Shown here: piece after piece, positions 11,250 through 21,878 of the stretch
How the letters are laid out: the number at the start of each line of letters is the position of its first letter
Position numbering within the stretch: position 1 is the first letter of the stretch
Origin: Leptodactylus fallax
Lineage: Eukaryota; Chordata; Amphibia; Anura; Leptodactylidae
Reading direction: 5' to 3'
Length of the DNA: 64,000 bases
Assembly: GCA_947044405.1 (NCBI GenBank)
Contig: CAMRHE010000156.1
Coordinates: 4,341,001 to 4,405,000 of the forward strand
Notes under the pieces: generated by a model
What the model was told of the DNA's origin: nothing
What the model saw: the letters and a program-made list of their open reading frames with translations, nothing else
Database searches by the model: none
Translations under genes and position numbers: made by a program

Positions 11250-11350
11250 AAGCCTTGTGCTGCTGTTAGGACTAAGGGAAAAGAGATTAACAGTATAATC
11301 AATGATTCCCTTACGTCCTACAGCAGCACAATATGGGAATATAGCAAGTA
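11250..11350. repeat. DIRS internal complementary region
   Basis: The left half (TTGTGCTGCTGTTAGGACTA, then AGGG) is the reverse complement of the outer left terminal repeat. The right half (GATTCCCTTACGTCCTACAG, then CAGCACAATATGGG) is the reverse complement of the outer right end. The two meet in AATCATTGATTATAC, which gives the junction expected for a circularised element. In DIRS elements this region templates completion of the termini. Confidence 0.9.
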
Positions 11351-11356
11351 ATTCCC

Positions 11357-12439
11357 CTAGGGAGGGTTTCCTCGCCTTACAACCTCAAGAACTGTCTGAC
11401 CAAAGGCAGTTGCCTCGGAACTGCGGATATCTAAACGATAGTGTTTAATGAAAGTCAGCTGGGATGACCAAGAAGCAGCTGCACAAATTTGATCTAGTGG
11501 AAGCGAGCGATTCTCAGCCCAAGAAGTCGACACAGCCCTGGTCGAATGGGCTGTACAAAAAACTGGAGGAAGCAACCCTTGAGCAAGGAAAGAAATTTTG
11601 ATTGCCTCCTTAATCCACCTGGACAAGGAGGGTCTGGAAGCTTTAAGACCTCTGTCTTTACCATACATGTTGATTAGGAGATTTTCAGCTCTCCTGAAAG
11701 ATTGTGTCCACGATAAGTAAATTCGCAGACACCTTACCACATCCAAAGTATGAAGTTTTACCTCCTCCTCTGAAGATGGATCCGGAAGAAAAACCGACAA
11801 AGAAATCAGTTGATTATAATTATTACGTGAAGGAACCTTAGGAATAAAACCAGGCAAAAACCTAAGGTGGACCCTATCCGAAAAAAATACAATATAAGGT
11901 TCTTTGGAGGAGAGCGCCTGACGCTCTCCTACCCTTTTGGCAGATGTGATGGCTAACAAAAAAGTAGTTTTAAAGGCTAAAAATTTTAGCTCCGCAGCTT
12001 CCAGATGTTCAAAGGGAGGACCACAAAGGCCTGTAAGGACCGTCCTAAGGTCCCATTGGGGAATAGGAGAAGATACCGCAGGTTTCAGTCTCACCGCTCC
12101 TTTGAGGAATCTTGCAACCAGGGAATCCTGGGACAACCGTCTGTTTAAGTGGGCGGATAAAACAGATACCTGTACCTTTAAAGTAGCAGGGGCAAGGCCT
12201 CTGTCCAAACCATCCTGAAGAAAATCCAAAATATCAGAAGTCAAAGGATTAGAAATATCAACGTCTCTTTTGGAGCACCACTTCAAAAAAATCTTAGTCG
12301 TCCTCTGGTAATTCCTTTTGGTGGATTCAGCTCTCGCACAGGAAAGCGTCTTCAGGACGGCTTCTAACAGTCCTCTGTACATTCGTAGGGACTGATCAAC
12401 CTCCAGGCTGTCAGGTTGAATCTCCTCAGATCCTGGCAC
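11357..12439 (-). CDS. DIRS tyrosine recombinase (integrase function), open frame
   Basis: The 360-residue protein is open throughout. It would cut and rejoin DNA to insert the circular DIRS intermediate. Residues 30-115 form an N-terminal SAM-like DNA-binding segment. The catalytic residues of the tyrosine-recombinase family are visible: Arg169 in SAKRVGE, His298 and Arg301 in AHSTRAVS, Trp324 in AASW, and the nucleophile candidate Tyr334 in FIKHYRLD. The start at 12439 is the first Met in the frame and precedes the conserved region; in DIRS elements the ORF often overlaps the RT frame, so the true start could differ. It is the only uninterrupted DIRS frame here, which implies a recent insertion. 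Confidence 0.9.
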   Translation of the reverse strand: MPGSEEIQPDSLEVDQSLRMYRGLLEAVLKTLSCARAESTKRNYQRTTKIFLKWCSKRDVDISNPLTSDILDFLQDGLDRGLAPATLKVQVSVLSAHLNRRLSQDSLVARFLKGAVRLKPAVSSPIPQWDLRTVLTGLCGPPFEHLEAAELKFLAFKTTFLLAITSAKRVGERQALSSKEPYIVFFSDRVHLRFLPGFIPKVPSRNNYNQLISLSVFLPDPSSEEEVKLHTLDVVRCLRIYLSWTQSFRRAENLLINMYGKDRGLKASRPSLSRWIKEAIKISFLAQGLLPPVFCTAHSTRAVSTSWAENRSLPLDQICAAASWSSQLTFIKHYRLDIRSSEATAFGQTVLEVVRRGNPP

Positions 12440-14230
12440 TTCAGTGATCCTTGGGAAACCAGGTTCTAGGTGGGGAAAGCCTCCAATATATCCCTTGACT
12501 CATCACCATGAGCTGGGAAAACCAAGCTCTTTTTGGCCAGAATGGAATGATGGCTATTACACAGGCTTGTTCCTGTCTTTTTTTTTATCAATACTCTCGG
12601 TATCATAGGAATTGGAGGGAAAATGTATGACAGCCTGGACCTCCAAGGGATGGACAGGGCATCCACTGCCATCCACTGGTACAGGGAACAGAACATCTCC
12701 ACCTTGCGTTGAGTCGGGTTGCCATGAGGTCTATCTCTGGGAGACCGTATTTCAGGGTAATCTGATGAAAGACTTCTGGATTGAGTGACCATTCTCCTGA
12801 TACGGCAAGACCCCGACTCAACCGATCCGCTACTGAGTTCAGGAAACCCTTGATGTGAACCGCGGATAGATGGGTCAGATTTTTCTCTGCCCAGGAAAAA
12901 ATCAGATCTGCCTCTCTGAGGGGGGATGATGATCTGGTGCCTCCCTGTCTGTTCACATATAATATCGTCGTCATGTTGTCTGAGCGAATCTTGACTGCTC
13001 TTCCCTTGAGAAGAGGAGAGAAATGGAGTAAGGCACGGTACACAGCTCTGAGCTCCTTCCAGTTGGACAACGTCCTTCTTTCTGGAGCACTCCAGACTCC
13101 CTTTATGGAGTTTCCATCCAGATGGGCTCCCCATCCCGTAAGGGATGCATCTGTAGTCAACAGGGTCCAACGAGGTTGGACCGTGGACCTTCCGTCCTTG
13201 AGGTGCAACCACCATCTGAGGGAAAGATGGGTCCTGGGGGAGAGTCAAATCCTCCTGTTGAGACCAGGAAAAGAGCGATCCCAAATTCCTAAGTTTTCCA
13301 TCTGAAGAGGACGTAGATGCCATAAGGCCCAAGGAACCGCCATGATGGAAGATGACATCAGACCTAGGATCTTCATCAAAGTTCTGATGGACGCTCTCGA
13401 CCTCCTGAAAAGTTGCCGAACCGCTGTGATTAATTTCTCTTTCCTTGCAGTTGTCAAGGAGATTTCCAGCCAGTCTGAATCTAGGAAGTAACCAAGAAAC
13501 TTTGGGTTGAGGGGATGATTTCTGACTTCTCCCAATTTATGAGCCATCCTAGGCCTTGAAGCAGGGATATGGCAATCTGTAAATGCTGGAGCAGAACAGA
13601 CACTGACTGGGCTTTTATTAGCCAGTCGTCTAGATAAGGGACCACAAAGAGTCCCTGAAGACTGAGGGCGGCTTCTATGGGAGCCACCACCTTGGTAAAG
13701 GTGTGGGAAGCCGAGGAGATCCCGAAAGGGAGGGCCGAGAACTGATAATGCTTCCTGTGGCCGGAAACTATAACCGCAATCCTTAGGAACTTCCTGTGCT
13801 GAGGGTAAATTGGCACATGCAAATAAGCATCCTTCAGATGTAGAGTGACAAAAACATCGCCCTGGAGAAGAAACGAAGAAACTAAGTTTATGGTTTCCAT
13901 GCGGAACCGTTTTTTTCTGATGAAACGGTTCAGATACCTCAGATCTATAATCATCCTCCATCTACCTGCTGGCTTTGGCACTAGAAAAACGGGAGAATAA
14001 ACCCCCAAACCTTCTTCTAGAGAAGGACCTTCTTCTAGAGCTCCTTTGTGGATATACTCTCGAATGGAGCGTTCCAAAATACCCTGCTGAGACGCAGGAA
14101 GACAGCGAGTTAGGACAAATCGATCTCGGGGAGGACAGAGAAACTCGATTGTATATCTTTGCTGAATTGACTGTAAGGGTCCTGAATTTTTTCCTGCCAA
14201 GTGCTGAAGAAAAGGGAGAGACGACCCCCG
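12440..14230 (-). pseudogene. DIRS reverse transcriptase / RNase H (with methyltransferase-like tail), frameshifted
   Basis: The first frame (14200 to about 13500) carries the RT: VYSPVFLVPKPAGRWRMIID, DLRYLNRFI, LHLKDAYLHVPI and the catalytic YLDDWL. A shift near 13490-13510 moves the reading to a second frame with the RT end and then RNase H. There TTDASLTGWGAHL, KELRAVYRAL, RSDNMTTILYVN and NSVADRLSR give the expected acidic residues. One in-frame stop lies at 13245-13247. A third frame near 12640-12480 carries DALSIPW and FPPIPMIPRVL, which match the region after RNase H in DIRS polyproteins, where a DAM-like methyltransferase domain is described; whether it is complete is unclear. At least two shifts and one stop make it non-functional as read. 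Confidence 0.88.
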
Positions 14231-14350
14231 ACAGGAATCTCAGCCACAGGAAAAGAGCTTCTCATGTCAAAAACTGGGCTTCCTTCTATCCTCAGTCTTG
14301 GGGAATCTCCGTCCAGAGCCTCTAGAATAGTACCTAGAGCCCCTCTGGAA

Positions 14351-15496
14351 CTACTGACCATGTCGAGGTGAATAACCTCTGCCGCGGCCAGGGCCAAATC
14401 TACCCCTAAAAGACTGAGGCAGAGTTTTGCCTTTTTTATCAGCCAAGCCCTCTAAAATTTCGTCCAGGCTACTGCCAAAGACTCTTCCTGGCTCAAATGG
14501 TAAAGTACAAAGGTTATACTTGGAGATAAAATCAGCTCTCCAAGGTTTTAACCATAAGGGGCTCCTTGCCGCCGTGGAACACGCCAAGGACTTTGATGCC
14601 AGCCTTAGTTAATAATGGGAGGCCATAAATTCTGCCGCCAAAGAAGTCGAACTTAAAAAGAAAGTAGCTCGTCTCTGGAGACACCAGAATCGATGTCCCT
14701 CTCAAGCTGGAGCAAATCAGCCCGTAGTCTGGCTGAGACTTCACTTGATGCAACAGCGACCAAGGTCTGGGCAGAGGCTGCTGAGTAGGCCTTCTTGAGA
14801 GTATTCTCCATGCGTCTATCCATAGGATCCTGTAAATTTGCTCCATCCTCAGATGGTACTAGAGTGCGGTGAGAACTTGGCTACCGCTATATACATTTTA
14901 GGGGGAGCACCCCAATGATCCAGTTGAGACTCTGCGATGGGGAACAAGGTCTTAAACCTACCACTAATTACAAAGGGTTTCTCCGGAAATTTCCACTCTG
15001 AAGACATTATTTTTTTTAATGTCTCGTCCACTTGGAAGACTCTGGACCCTCTATAGGTGGACGTGGAGGCTTCCCCATCAACATCACGGTCCTTAGACTG
15101 GATGGACTTCAGCAGCCTATTAATTTTCTCGAGTGGGAAGAGAGGTCTGCTGGCATCTTCAGCGGAGTCATCCAAGGACAAAATTTCATCCACAACCTGA
15201 AAATCTTTGTCCGAGACCCGCAAGAGAAGATGTTTTTCAAGACGTGGTTTCTTGGCGATCTGGGAGATAAAATTCCGGATTTCTTTGAGAGAATCCTCCA
15301 TGTATTCTTTCACCCATTTCACAACCTCACGTATGGATGGCTCCTCAGAAGGGGGGCCACGACACTGGCGACAACGGGTGAATTCGTAGCCGTCAGGCAA
15401 GGGAGTCTTACAGTCTAAACAGGCTAAATGTTTACGCTTGGAGGATTTCTTCCTCCTAAAGTCTCCATCACCAGAGCCAGAAGCAGAAGAAGACAT
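14351..15496 (-). pseudogene. DIRS gag-like protein, broken
   Basis: The frame starts at 15496 (MSSSASGSGDGDFRRKKSSK), with a Lys/Arg-rich N-terminus and a Cys pair cluster (CLDCKTPLP, then CRQC) like a small zinc knuckle near residues 27-42. It runs to a stop at 14849. Near 14870 the natural continuation (LVPSEDGANLQDPMDRR) lies in another frame, so one base has been gained or lost. An in-frame stop near 14660 and another shift follow before the last piece (14587-14351). That piece reads PLWLKPWRADFISKYN, then FEPGRVFG, and ends in an Arg/Gly-rich tail. These are standard DIRS gag landmarks. Confidence 0.8.
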
Positions 15497-16181
15497 CTAA
15501 AAAGACCACAAAAAATCACAGACAATAATAATACCAATATTACAACGAGAAAAAGAGGGGTACCTTAAGGAGGTCAGTCGTCGCAAAAAAACGCAGCAAC
15601 AGTATACGCAGTAGTAGAGTAGAGTAATCGCTGAATCACAGAAGGGAATATTACTACTCCTTAGCAGTAGAGGAGAGCCAGAAAAATCACAGCCCACAGC
15701 CCAAATGGACTATGGGACATTTTAAAGGCAACCATAAGTGGAGGAGGAGCCAAACACAATTACTAAACACAATGAAAATATACATAGAAACTCCATGCAG
15801 AGCAAGCCCAGAGATATGAATAAATAATTCATATAACACATATATAAATAAGAATAAATAAATATAAAAATAAATATTACTTACCCTCCTGAGCTCTGCC
15901 GAAAAAAAACGGAAGTAGGCCGCGCAGGAGTCCGGCGAAATCCGACCCCACGGAAAACCGGACGTTGAGAAGGGTTCCGGCCGGCCGCAAAGCCCGACGT
16001 CACTTTCGGCTAGGCCGAAGCCTAGAAGATTTACCGGCAGAAGAGCGCTGCAGAAGAACGGACGTAAGCCGGCAACAGAAGAGGACCGACCACCTCAAGA
16101 AAGGTAAGAAAAAAAAACTCTTACAGCAAGAGGCCACAAAAGACCTCCTCCACCTGTCCCACACAGGACAGAAAAAAACAT

Positions 16182-16325
16182 AGGTGAGGGAGGTCTCTCA
16201 TGCCCTCCTATAGGGCAGGTTAGTAAGCACCTTTTTTGGTGCTAATTAAAAGTTCCACCTGTCCTAGACAACACACAGGGGCAGATATACCCCATATTGT
16301 GCTGCTGTAGAACGTAAGGGAATCA
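16182..16325. repeat. DIRS right inverted terminal repeat
   Basis: Complement of the left terminal repeat. The element ends near AATCA at 16321-16325, as inferred from the internal complementary region. Confidence 0.88.
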
Positions 16326-16354
16326 CCAAATTTCCTATTTTATCAAAAATAAGC

Positions 16355-16758
16355 CACAGTACCTTTACAGTGATCAGAGCCATGAGCACAGTGCTATAAT
16401 TTCTTTGTAGAATGTCTGTTTAATTTTGACAAAAAGCTGCTTTTTTTCCCCTATGTAAATTAGGTAGAATTGCATCCCGAATGTTCTGGGGTGACTGAGC
16501 GTCACATCAAGATCATCCTTTTGCTCGGGAGGAGGTGGGGGAAGGTTTCGATTAAATCAGTGATGCTGGGATTGAGCTAGAGGAAGATCTTGCTGTGTGA
16601 TGTTCATTTGTCCCAGAACATGCCCCCAATGCACTCTCGGCTCATTTGCATAGGAATAAAAGGCAATTTTTTGTCAAAATCAAGCAGCCATTCTACAAAC
16701 AATTAAAGTAATGTGCTCACGTATTTTAGGTGCTGACAGACTCCCTTTAATGAAGTAT
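16355..16758. repeat. Fold-back MITE with long inverted arms
   Basis: The right end reads TGCTGACAGACTCCCTTTAA. Its complement pairs with the left arm around 16358-16460. Shared wording is TTTGTAGAATGTCTGTTTAA against TTTGTAGAATGGCTGCTTGA, followed by TTTTGACAAAAA in both. Arms are about 130 bp. The same GACAGACTCCCTTTAA end occurs at 56388-56404, marking another family member there. Confidence 0.75.
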
Positions 16759-16961
16759 ATCCATTGTATGATTATGCAAGTTCTAATTTACAAATTGAAA
16801 GTGTCACTTTCTCAGTTTGCTCTCTAAACCTAAGTAAGCCTGTTTAATGCAATAGAATGTTTATTATGGTTATGATGCTTATTTTCTTGAACACAATATA
16901 AAATGATGAAACCAGTGATGTCTTACGAAATTATTGTATTTACGGTATAAAGATATAGCAC

Positions 16962-17111
16962 CTTTAGGATATCTTTCTCTTTCATCCATCCAGGAAAAGG
17001 AAGTGCTTGACTAAGAACCTGGAACATGATGGCCCGGAGCACACAGTAGTTGTCCTCTTTTACAAGTTGTAAGGTCTTGATGTTATGTTTCCAGTACACA
17101 TTTTCATAGGC
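16962..17111 (-). CDS. OTULINL: OTULINL exon with the putative catalytic Cys segment
   Basis: This 150-nt exon encodes 50 residues, beginning AYENVYWKHNIKTLQLVKED and ending WMKEKDILK. The phase-0 acceptor is TTATAG above 17111. The donor after 16962 is GTGCTA, weaker than consensus. The MKEKDI-K end runs straight into LPEKLL of the next exon, as in vertebrate OTULINL. The OTU active-site loop reads DNYC (codon TGT at 17043-17045), the arrangement of the active protease OTULIN. From memory, human OTULINL has Asp at this place and is regarded as catalytically dead. The rest of the triad is outside the window, so activity cannot be judged. Human OTULINL is reported as an ER/nuclear-envelope-associated protein. 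Confidence 0.92.
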
Positions 17112-18290
17112 CTATAACATTATACACATGTATATTGTCATCCTTTAATATAGAAATATAATAATCAACTCAGCAAGATCACTTAGAAAACTAAGTAACT
17201 ATATATTAACATATTGTGACAACTTGGGGGCTATTCACCTAACGGGATTGCAATGGTTGACTTGAAGGATTTCAGTCCCACACATTCACTTCATGTTTAA
17301 AACTTACCTCAGCCAGCTTTATTTCTTCATCCACATCAGGCACGGCTACAACACATGTTGCATAAACATTTTCAACATTAAAGCAAATGACCATTAGCTA
17401 CATTTTTTATAGCGTCCCTCACTATCTCAGTGTAGGCCTACTGCCTAACACTTCAAAACCAAAATTCAGTTCATACCAGAACTCTTGGCTGTGGCTCCCT
17501 GGGCCCTTGACTCATCTTATTTTCCCCAGAATGGGAGCATTATGGGAAGGGTTAACACCTCACTTATAGAGCCCTTCTACCTAAATGCTAATTAACTTCA
17601 TTAATGGCTCCTTGTGCTCAGATCCACATAGAACATCCAACTTTCCCAAGGTGAAATAGATATGTTTTGTAACTCTAGTGGCATAAATATTACACTCCAG
17701 CAGTCAGCTTGCCACAATATATATTAGCAGCCTAGTAATTGCAGGTAGAGTTACCTTAGAGATCAAAGCTAAATAATTAAAGGGATTAATAAATGTCATA
17801 TTGCTGGCCTTTCCATAGGCACAGTGGCACTCTTTTGTTGAATAGGACACTTGAACGGAACCAAGCTTCTGTGAGGTGCAGTACCACACAGATACAACCA
17901 AATTTATGGCACTGTGCCTAGTAAACAAACAAAAGGACACATAATGACCCCTTATTGGCCCCTTAATTCATATGATGATGGGAATGCACAGAGTTGGACA
18001 CTGATCAATCAGATATTGATGGCATATGATGAGCCATCAACATTCCAGTCAAGGAACATCCCATATCCTGTCAGAGTAGCTGAGCAGCTGAAATGGTTAT
18101 TATCCAAGCTGCCAGCTTTTAGAAGGAGGTGACCGCATCAACATGACCCAAAAAAAGAGTCCAGCACTGACACAGGTGCATGTATTGTGGTGCTAAGGCA
18201 TTGCACCATAATGCTACTAGGAAGAGGCGAAGCTATCTTGGGGGGATTTAATGAGGGTTTAGGGGGTATCAGGGGGCTTTGGTGATGTCA
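17112..18290. other. No further exon accepted; unassigned intronic repeats
   Basis: This part of the long intron between exons at 17111 and 27087 holds no clear coding segment. A 38-nt splice-flanked candidate at 17308-17345 is discussed under rejected items. Sequence around 17690-18130 has the uneven composition of old repeats, but no second copy is visible here. Confidence 0.45.
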
Positions 18291-18589
18291 TTTATACTTG
18301 CTGTAATTTTAACTAGATCGGCATCTCCAGTACACCGATCTACTTACAATGCATCCTGCTGCTCTGTGTCTGCTTCTTGGCACAGGGGGGGGGGGACAAT
18401 GGCATCACAGCATCGCGCCCCCTGTGCTGAGACGCAGACATCCTATGCATGATCACGGCTTAAGCATAGACAAGTGGCTCAAGAAGTGTAGGCAGCAGCT
18501 GTATCGTCATCGTCCTTCATAGGATCGCAGGCAGGTGAGTACAACGTTTATTTTTTTTCTTTTTAAGAGCATCTGGGGCCTTATCGCTA

Positions 18590-18745
18590 TAAGGGGGGGG
18601 GGGGATTATTTATATAATGGGTAATTATCGGGCATTATGGCCATAAAGGGAAGGAACATTTATATAAGGGATCATTAGGGGACATTATGAACATAAGGGA
18701 TTCATTTAAATAAGATGGCACTTGGGCTTTATTAAAGTGGCTTTC
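18590..18745. repeat. Short decayed tandem repeat, unit about 48 bp
   Basis: Three degraded copies follow one another, each with a TTTATATAA-like segment, a CATTA-GG-GACATTATG segment and CATAA. They lie after a GC-rich block (18340-18540) that shares a GCTGAGACGCAGACATCC / GATCGCAGGCAGGTGA layout with the left part of the hAT element near 24735-24820. Confidence 0.5.
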
Positions 18746-18829
18746 CATCTCATTTTTATTGATGATCTATCCTCAGGATAGAAAATCAACAAGAGATCAG
18801 TGCCCCCCCTTCTGATTGAAGAGGCCATA

Positions 18830-19475
18830 TTGCCTGTTCACATTGCGCGCTGTCTGTTTTATAGTGACTGTTCAATGTAATAACAGCCTATTCATATAGA
18901 CGTGTTTAGGACAAGGCTGTAGTTGCATTACATGGCCACTATGAAATTAAATGCTATAATGTAAACAGAGAAGGGTTCATGCCACAGTCCCTTCAAACAA
19001 CTGATCAGTGGGTGGGTCCCGGGTGTTAAAACCCCACTCATTTTTTTATGTTCTTGACCTGGTAAACCCCTTTAGGCTGAAGCCCCACATTGCGAAAACG
19101 ATGCATTTTACAGTACCTGCAAAGTAGATAGGATTTTGGCTAATCCCATTCACACATTGCAGAAAAAAATCTGTAGCAGAAAAGTTGTGTTTTCAAAGAC
19201 CCCCACGTTTTTGAAAATTGCAGCATGCCACTTATATCTGTGGAAACACTGGCATTTTCCATATAGGTATAATGGGGCAGAAAGTCTGCAGAGAGAAATG
19301 CTGAAAAATGAAATGAAAAATGCTGTGGAAAAAAATGTGGTGCATTTCCACTGCGTTTTTTTCCTGCAGGGGGTTTTTTTTTTTTTTTTTTTACTTTTCT
19401 ATTCATTTTTTTAATTTTATTTTTTACATTGTGTCCCCATAAGGTCATAATACACCTTTGGGGACATCTGATCAC

Positions 19476-19506
<31 letters not shown>

Positions 19507-20160
19507 CTGATTTCCCCTGTAACTCCAGTTGCAGGAGGAATACAAACTCCTACCCATTACCATAGAGCTGATCAGGGTCCTGTAGGACCCAGCAGCTCTT
19601 ACAGACGCTGCACTCTGTGGATCATGTGACCACTGGGTCAGAGGGGAGCCACATCATGGCGATGCCCAAAGCGGTGTATACAGCTCTCTCTGGGAGCTCT
19701 GGCTGAAGTTACATCTGGCTCCGTTTCAGCAGCTTCACGATTTTGTGCAGCTGCTAAGATCTGCTTGGACGTACCGGCAACCACCTTCCGGACGTATATA
19801 CCCAATGGGTAGTCCAGAAGTGGTTAATAAGGGGCACTATTTAAGGGGGTACACAGAGACATTAATTTAAATAACATTAATTATTAATAACACTTGGCAG
19901 TATAATTTATTCTGGGGGGAGGTTATATTAGCGGGATGGGGACTTTATGTAGGTGAGGACAGTGTGGGTCAGGTGCCTGGAAAAGTGAGACAAAAATGTC
20001 TGTTCTGCAAACTTTACAAAGACAAGTCACAGCTGGAAGAAGTGGTCATGGCGGTCCAGATGGATGAGATGGAAATGTGGGCAATTACAGTCAGAGATGA
20101 CACCCATAAGCCACAACATTGTTCCTGTACTGTATTTACTTAAATGGTCTTCATAAACCT
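18830..20160. repeat. Dispersed repeat, copy 2 (with inserted MITEs)
   Basis: Matches 218-870 at both ends: 18850-19030 corresponds to 262-450, and 19830-20110 corresponds to 510-800 (GACAAGTCACAGCTGGAAGA is identical). Two blocks absent from copy 1 interrupt it. 19075-19400 begins TAGGCTGAAGCCCCACATTG, wording known from a frog MITE. 19440-19830 ends with a TACCGGCAACCACCTTCCGG / CCAGAAGTGGTTAA pattern. Confidence 0.75.
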
Positions 20161-21130
20161 GTGTAGAGCTGGTATTTATCACTATACGGTCAACGTTTAG
20201 TAATAGTATTGGTATACCTGAGCTGGGGGTCCACTTGGATATGTTTGTCCATCCTATGCTGAAACCCTAGCTATGACTCTGCTGCTAGGGGACAAAAGAG
20301 ATTGCACTTCATTGTAGCAGTATCAGTGAGCTGGAAGCCAGATAAAGAGAGGGCCTGGAGCAGTCAGCTAGCCACAGGCCCCCCATGACAAGACATTTTC
20401 TGTCATGAAGGCAACAGGTAATTGGGGGTTAATCATTTGGTGGGAAGATGCAGACTCTCGATGGGGGAGTGTCAGCTCACCAGTATGCAAAGTGCAGTCC
20501 GGGGATGAGGCCTACAGAACAGCTGGACCAGCCACAGGACACTCGGTGGCTTTCAGGGCAGAAGACAGGGACTTCATGAAGACCCTCTGGCATATGGCAA
20601 CAACGCATGGAGGTGCCTGGATCCAAGCCCAAGCACCTCCATGCGTCATGAGATCCTCGCGGCCGGAGGAATTCTGCATCACCATCTGCTTAAGCAGTGT
20701 GGGAGAGTATGTCTCCAACTCCTTCCTCTTCTCACCCTTCGTCTGCATCGCTCCCCAGGACCTGCATCACTGCAATGGTGAGTAGCCGATGTGGTCCAGC
20801 ACTCAGTCAGGTCGGATATTAGATGGGTGAGAAGAGCCGCTAACTGGCCTGATTTCCTGCTGTGGCATCTGAAAATGAACATCACTGAGGGGCAGCTCAC
20901 CTGCCCCTTCTTAGTCTCCAGCAGCTCCAGATGATGCCTGAAGGTGACATAATGGCAACTGCAGTCTGTCTTGGGGAAACTAAATTTCGCATGCAGAATC
21001 ATCCCAATGGGCAGGATATTCTGCATGCATTTGGCACAAGCTACAGTTGTAGTTAAAAAAAAAAAACTTATCCATTTTATATTTTTGACATCTACACAGT
21101 ATCATCCCGGCAGTCATTAATTTCACCTGT
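20161..21130. other. No gene seen; contains a strong hairpin
   Basis: No coding frame with recognisable content. At 20608-20647 the segment GCATGGAGGTGC, a 16-nt spacer and GCACCTCCATGC form a 12-bp perfect stem. The sequence around 20400-20790 is GC-rich and may be an old LTR or MITE interior, but I could not pair it. Confidence 0.4.
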
Positions 21131-21135
21131 CACCT

Positions 21136-21874
21136 TGTGCTTAATTTCCATTTCTTTAAATGCTTGTGTGGCAAGTCCACGTCAGCAATTCAAAAGACCC
21201 TAGCAGCCTTGGCTTTTTGGTTTAAGTTTTTTGACATAGTGGATAATACCAAGCAGTTAGTCCACCAGGCCCTGAAGGGTTATGGTCGCAGCACTTCACT
21301 CCCTAATACTAGGAGGCTGGTTTAATTTATTCTACTTGACGATCTTATCCTTATCTTATCCTTAAGTTAACAGCTACAGTATATGTATGGATAGATATGA
21401 ATTTTTATTGTTTCGAGAGGCATTCTCTCTTGCTTGCTTTCTTTGGAGCCTTCCGCATTGGCAAATTATTCAGTACTTGAAGTCCAACCCACAACAGCCT
21501 CCAATTTGACCATGTTGTTTCTGCTTCACAATCAGTTATCTCCTTCCATGTTCCAAATCTGATCAGTTAGGCAAAGATGTTCGCTTGCAGTTATTTAGAG
21601 TTCCACACTCTCGATCATGCCCAGTACAGTCAGTTCAGGCATTTTTGCATTCCAGACCTCCAGGCGGGTGGGCCTTGCTAGTTCATGCATCTGGAAAGGT
21701 TCTTTCTCATTTCCAGTTCACAGCTGAATTTAAACAAGTCCTTGGCACCTTCAGCCTCCCAGTTCAGGAGTATGCTTCTCATTCCTTCCAGAAAGGAGCC
21801 ATAAACTTGCATTGGCATTATGCATCTGTGATGTATCTGCCTCAGGGCCAAAAAGTGGACAGATATACTTTTCT
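21136..21874 (+). pseudogene. Tyrosine-recombinase (XerD-like) pseudogene
   Basis: Reading across frameshifts and a stop near 21325, the translation resembles the tyrosine recombinases of Crypton/Ngaro-like eukaryotic elements. It has TLAALAFWFKFFDIVD, QALKGYGRSTSLPNTRRLV, then from 21585 LFRVPHSRSCPV, RPPGGWALLVH, FQFTAEFKQVLGTFSLPV, EYASHSFQKGA. The HSFQKGA segment matches the H-x-x-R box with Arg changed to Lys or Gln. The end is cut by a TTAA element, so the Tyr box is not seen. It is clearly different from the DIRS recombinase in this window. Confidence 0.7.
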
Positions 21875-21878
21875 TTAA

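Larger units (their letters stand above)
11046..16325 (-). mobile_element. DIRS retrotransposon, structurally complete
   Basis: The 5.28-kb element has the DIRS architecture: inverted terminal repeats (about 11046-11215 and 16182-16325), an internal complementary region at about 11250-11350, and genes on the minus strand in the order gag, RT/RNase H, tyrosine recombinase. DIRS elements use a circular DNA intermediate and a tyrosine recombinase rather than a DDE integrase, so no target duplication is expected and none is seen. The ends were set by comparing each terminus with the internal region, which carries both ends side by side. gag and RT/RH are broken by a few shifts and stops; the recombinase frame is open. 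It lies in the same orientation as OTULINL, between exons at 16962 and 3389. Confidence 0.93.

Noticed and set aside
12937..13305. Plus-strand frames of about 90-130 codons inside 11.9-15.4 kb
   Set aside because: They lie opposite the DIRS genes and are shadows of them.
17308..17345. A 38-nt splice-flanked segment (VPDVDEEIKLAE on the minus strand) between OTULINL exons
   Set aside because: The exons at 27087 and 16962 already join in phase 0 with good protein continuity; adding 38 nt would break the frame. It may be an alternative exon, but there is no support from the protein family.
18380..18400. G runs here and at 8811-8823, 18593-18604, 45089-45101, 55070-55077 as G-quadruplex or regulatory signals
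   Set aside because: They are simple homopolymers inside repeats; nothing supports a role.
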